NCBI GenBank assembly: GCA_025966435.1
Contig: JAICRQ010000240.1
Location: 1 to 5,870 of the forward strand
Source of the DNA: Anaerolineales bacterium
Lineage (GTDB): Bacteria; Chloroflexota; Anaerolineae; Anaerolineales; Villigracilaceae
Direction: 5' to 3'
DNA length: 5,870 bases
Shown: positions 4,594 through 5,870 of the stretch, piece by piece
Layout: each line of letters opens with the position of its first letter
Numbering within the stretch: position 1 is the stretch's first letter
The notes under the pieces: model-generated
Database searches by the model: none
What the model was told of the DNA's origin: nothing
What the model saw: only the letters and a program-made list of their open reading frames with translations
Program-made: the position numbers and the translations under genes

Positions 4594-5870
4594 TCACGAG
4601 GGTATTCTACTAAAGGTCGCCATGGTCGCATCGATCACAGCCGACTCAGCTGTCTTATCGAACTCCGGCGGAGGGGTTGCATAGTTCCCACGGTTCGCGG
4701 AGTGTAAGACAAAAGCCAGGCTGATACAGGCATTGTTGTCGACCGTTGAATAGGCAGTCCAGTCGTAGCGGTTTCCCGCTGCAGCGCCCTGCCCTGTTTG
4801 TTTCGTGAACGAGATATTGTTGATTGTTACATTCTCCGTCGTCAGCGGATTATCGACTGCCGGACTTACGCATGGAGTTACGCCTTCCCTCACGTGGATC
4901 TGGATAGTTTTGGACAAAAGATTTGTCCCGGCAGTCGAGATCGGCAGCGAGACCTGGCCAACATTCTCAGATTGGCTCAGGATTCTCGCGCCTGAGGGAA
5001 GGCTAAATCTAAAATTATATTTTGTGTTTTGATAGTAGCCCGTTGTTGGGCCTGGGGTTGTGGGCGTAGGCGTTGCGCTGTTAGCCGGAGTACCCATCGT
5101 GTTCGTGGGCGTTGGCGTGTCGCTGGGCACGGCGGTGGTCGGTACAGCCGTTGTTCCTGCAGGGGTTGTGACCACTGGAGTCGTCGCCGTCGTTGGGACG
5201 GCGGTTGTCGGCGCAGCCGTGGTTCCTGTTGTAGGAGTCGGCGAAATCGTGCCGGAGATGGGTGTAGGCGCCGTTGCACCGACACGATAAATATGTGGAC
5301 CCACCCACAGAGCGCGATCGCCCGTTGCCACGCCCGCAGCCAGCACGGTTAGGATGAATTTGACATCCCTGCCAGCCAGAGGGCTTAAGTCCACATCGAC
5401 GTTATAGAATTTGCCTTCGTAGCGCTCCAGGAACGGACCCCAGAAGGTTCGGATGGTGCCGCCCTGCTCATAATCGAGGCGGAAAGCCACGTAACAGTTC
5501 GTGGCGTTGTATTCGCAGTTAATCACCGAGCGGAAGCGGTCGCCGTTCTGCACGCGGAACGTGGGGAAGAAACCCTGGATGTACCCGTTCTGCACGTTCT
5601 GCGGGAAGGTGATGATTCCGGGTCGCGAGTCGGTGGCTCCCGATTCGAGCCGGGGATTGGTCACCTTGAGCACGAATCCTTTGGCATCACCATCGGTCCC
5701 CGGGCATTGCGACGCCGGAATTTGCCCGGCGCCCGTATACCAGGTTGCCGCACAGGCGTTCGTGGCGAAGTCATACGCTATATTCGCGCCGGGCGTTACA
5801 GTAGGTCCACCAGGCGTAACGGTCGCGCCGCCGGGGGTAACGGTTGGACCGGACACACGGATATCCACCC
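4594..5870 (-). CDS. Secreted or surface protein with Cys-containing beta-rich domain, Thr/Pro linker and C-terminal domain; N-terminus outside the window
   Basis: The reading frame is open to the right edge; the visible part is about 425 residues. Numbered from the Val encoded at 5868, it shows three TVTPGG repeats (9-28), then a domain of about 170 residues (29-196). That domain has two likely disulfide pairs (Cys39/Cys55, Cys118/Cys125) and segments such as GYIQGFFPTFRVQNGDRFRSVI and VDVDLSPLAGRDVKFILTV, suggesting a beta-sandwich. A linker of almost only Thr, Pro, Ala, Val and Ser follows (200-276). The C-terminal domain (278-424) begins YYQNTKYNFRFSLPSGARI, contains GTNLLSKTIQIHV and has Cys333 and Cys381. 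Six cysteines and a mucin-like linker point to export and a cell-surface or lipoprotein location; the signal peptide would be off the window. I recall such domain pairs from Anaerolineae but cannot name a characterised family. The Val (GTG) at 5868 is internal, not a start. Confidence 0.88.
   Translation of the reverse strand, partial: VDIRVSGPTVTPGGATVTPGGPTVTPGANIAYDFATNACAATWYTGAGQIPASQCPGTDGDAKGFVLKVTNPRLESGATDSRPGIITFPQNVQNGYIQGFFPTFRVQNGDRFRSVINCEYNATNCYVAFRLDYEQGGTIRTFWGPFLERYEGKFYNVDVDLSPLAGRDVKFILTVLAAGVATGDRALWVGPHIYRVGATAPTPISGTISPTPTTGTTAAPTTAVPTTATTPVVTTPAGTTAVPTTAVPSDTPTPTNTMGTPANSATPTPTTPGPTTGYYQNTKYNFRFSLPSGARILSQSENVGQVSLPISTAGTNLLSKTIQIHVREGVTPCVSPAVDNPLTTENVTINNISFTKQTGQGAAAGNRYDWTAYSTVDNNACISLAFVLHSANRGNYATPPPEFDKTAESAVIDATMATFSRIPS
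5129..5227 (-). repeat. Two in-frame copies of a 23-residue unit in the Thr/Pro linker
   Basis: Bases 5129-5158 and 5198-5227 match at 26 of 30 positions with a 69-bp (23-codon) offset. They encode GTTAVPTTAVP and GTTAAPTTAVP in the mucin-like linker that spans 5041-5271. This looks like tandem expansion of linker sequence. Confidence 0.7.
5785..5844 (-). repeat. Three tandem TVTPGG(A/P) peptide repeats
   Basis: Residues TVTPGGA, TVTPGGP and TVTPGA follow each other without gap (21-bp period) just before the Cys-containing domain. Codons differ between copies (ACGGTTACC, ACCGTTACG, ACTGTAACG), so the repeat has been kept at protein level rather than duplicated recently. It may be a flexible, possibly glycosylated spacer. 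Confidence 0.75.

Noticed and set aside
5060..5290. Plus-strand open frame rich in Val and Gly (MGVGVALLAGVPIVFVGVGV...)
   Set aside because: It is the antisense of the Thr/Pro linker codons; the low complexity alone keeps the frame open.
1..5870. CRISPR array, tRNA/rRNA, insertion sequence or phage genes
   Set aside because: I saw no regular spacer-repeat array, no tRNA-like cloverleaf, no transposase or integrase motifs and no terminal inverted repeats.

Overview
The window is compatible with a chromosomal segment of a Chloroflexota bacterium, probably Anaerolineae-like. This rests on the style of the partial secreted protein at the right edge (Cys-containing beta-rich domain, Thr/Pro linker, a 'YNFRFSLPSGARI'-type C-terminal domain) and on the general look of the regulators. 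It is an inference from memory of the families, not a search result. All seven genes I accept lie on the minus strand, so the biological reading order runs from right to left. No stretch longer than 300 bases lacks a gene.

Right edge (4594-5870): C-terminal part of a large secreted or surface protein, closed by a strong rho-independent terminator (4539-4571). Centre (1975-4470): a regulatory cassette made of an OmpR/PhoB-type response regulator, a histidine kinase with almost no extracytoplasmic sensor, and an ECF-type sigma factor, closed by a second hairpin terminator (1888-1924). Left (1-1837): a probable three-gene run of a class I SAM methyltransferase, a small two-helix membrane protein with a Cys-containing loop, and a membrane-anchored dienelactone-hydrolase-like enzyme cut by the window edge. 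These three have ordinary Shine-Dalgarno sites and short gaps (33 and 53 nt).

The most interesting signal is in the 133-bp gap between the kinase and sigma genes. Four heptamers of the type TGTNACA stand in tandem with an exact 11-bp period (2629-2668). They end 9 bp upstream of a -10 hexamer (TATAGT) that has no recognisable -35. This is the geometry of pho-box-like operators bound by OmpR/PhoB-family regulators. The simplest model is that the kinase and response regulator activate the sigma gene next to them, a cascade from a two-component system to an ECF sigma factor, in a locus where no anti-sigma gene is visible. The second signal is that both regulators (response regulator and sigma factor) have a TANNNT -10 hexamer exactly 6 nt before their ATG, which predicts leaderless mRNAs, whereas the three left-hand genes use Shine-Dalgarno sites. 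Both ideas are testable and neither is proven by the sequence alone.
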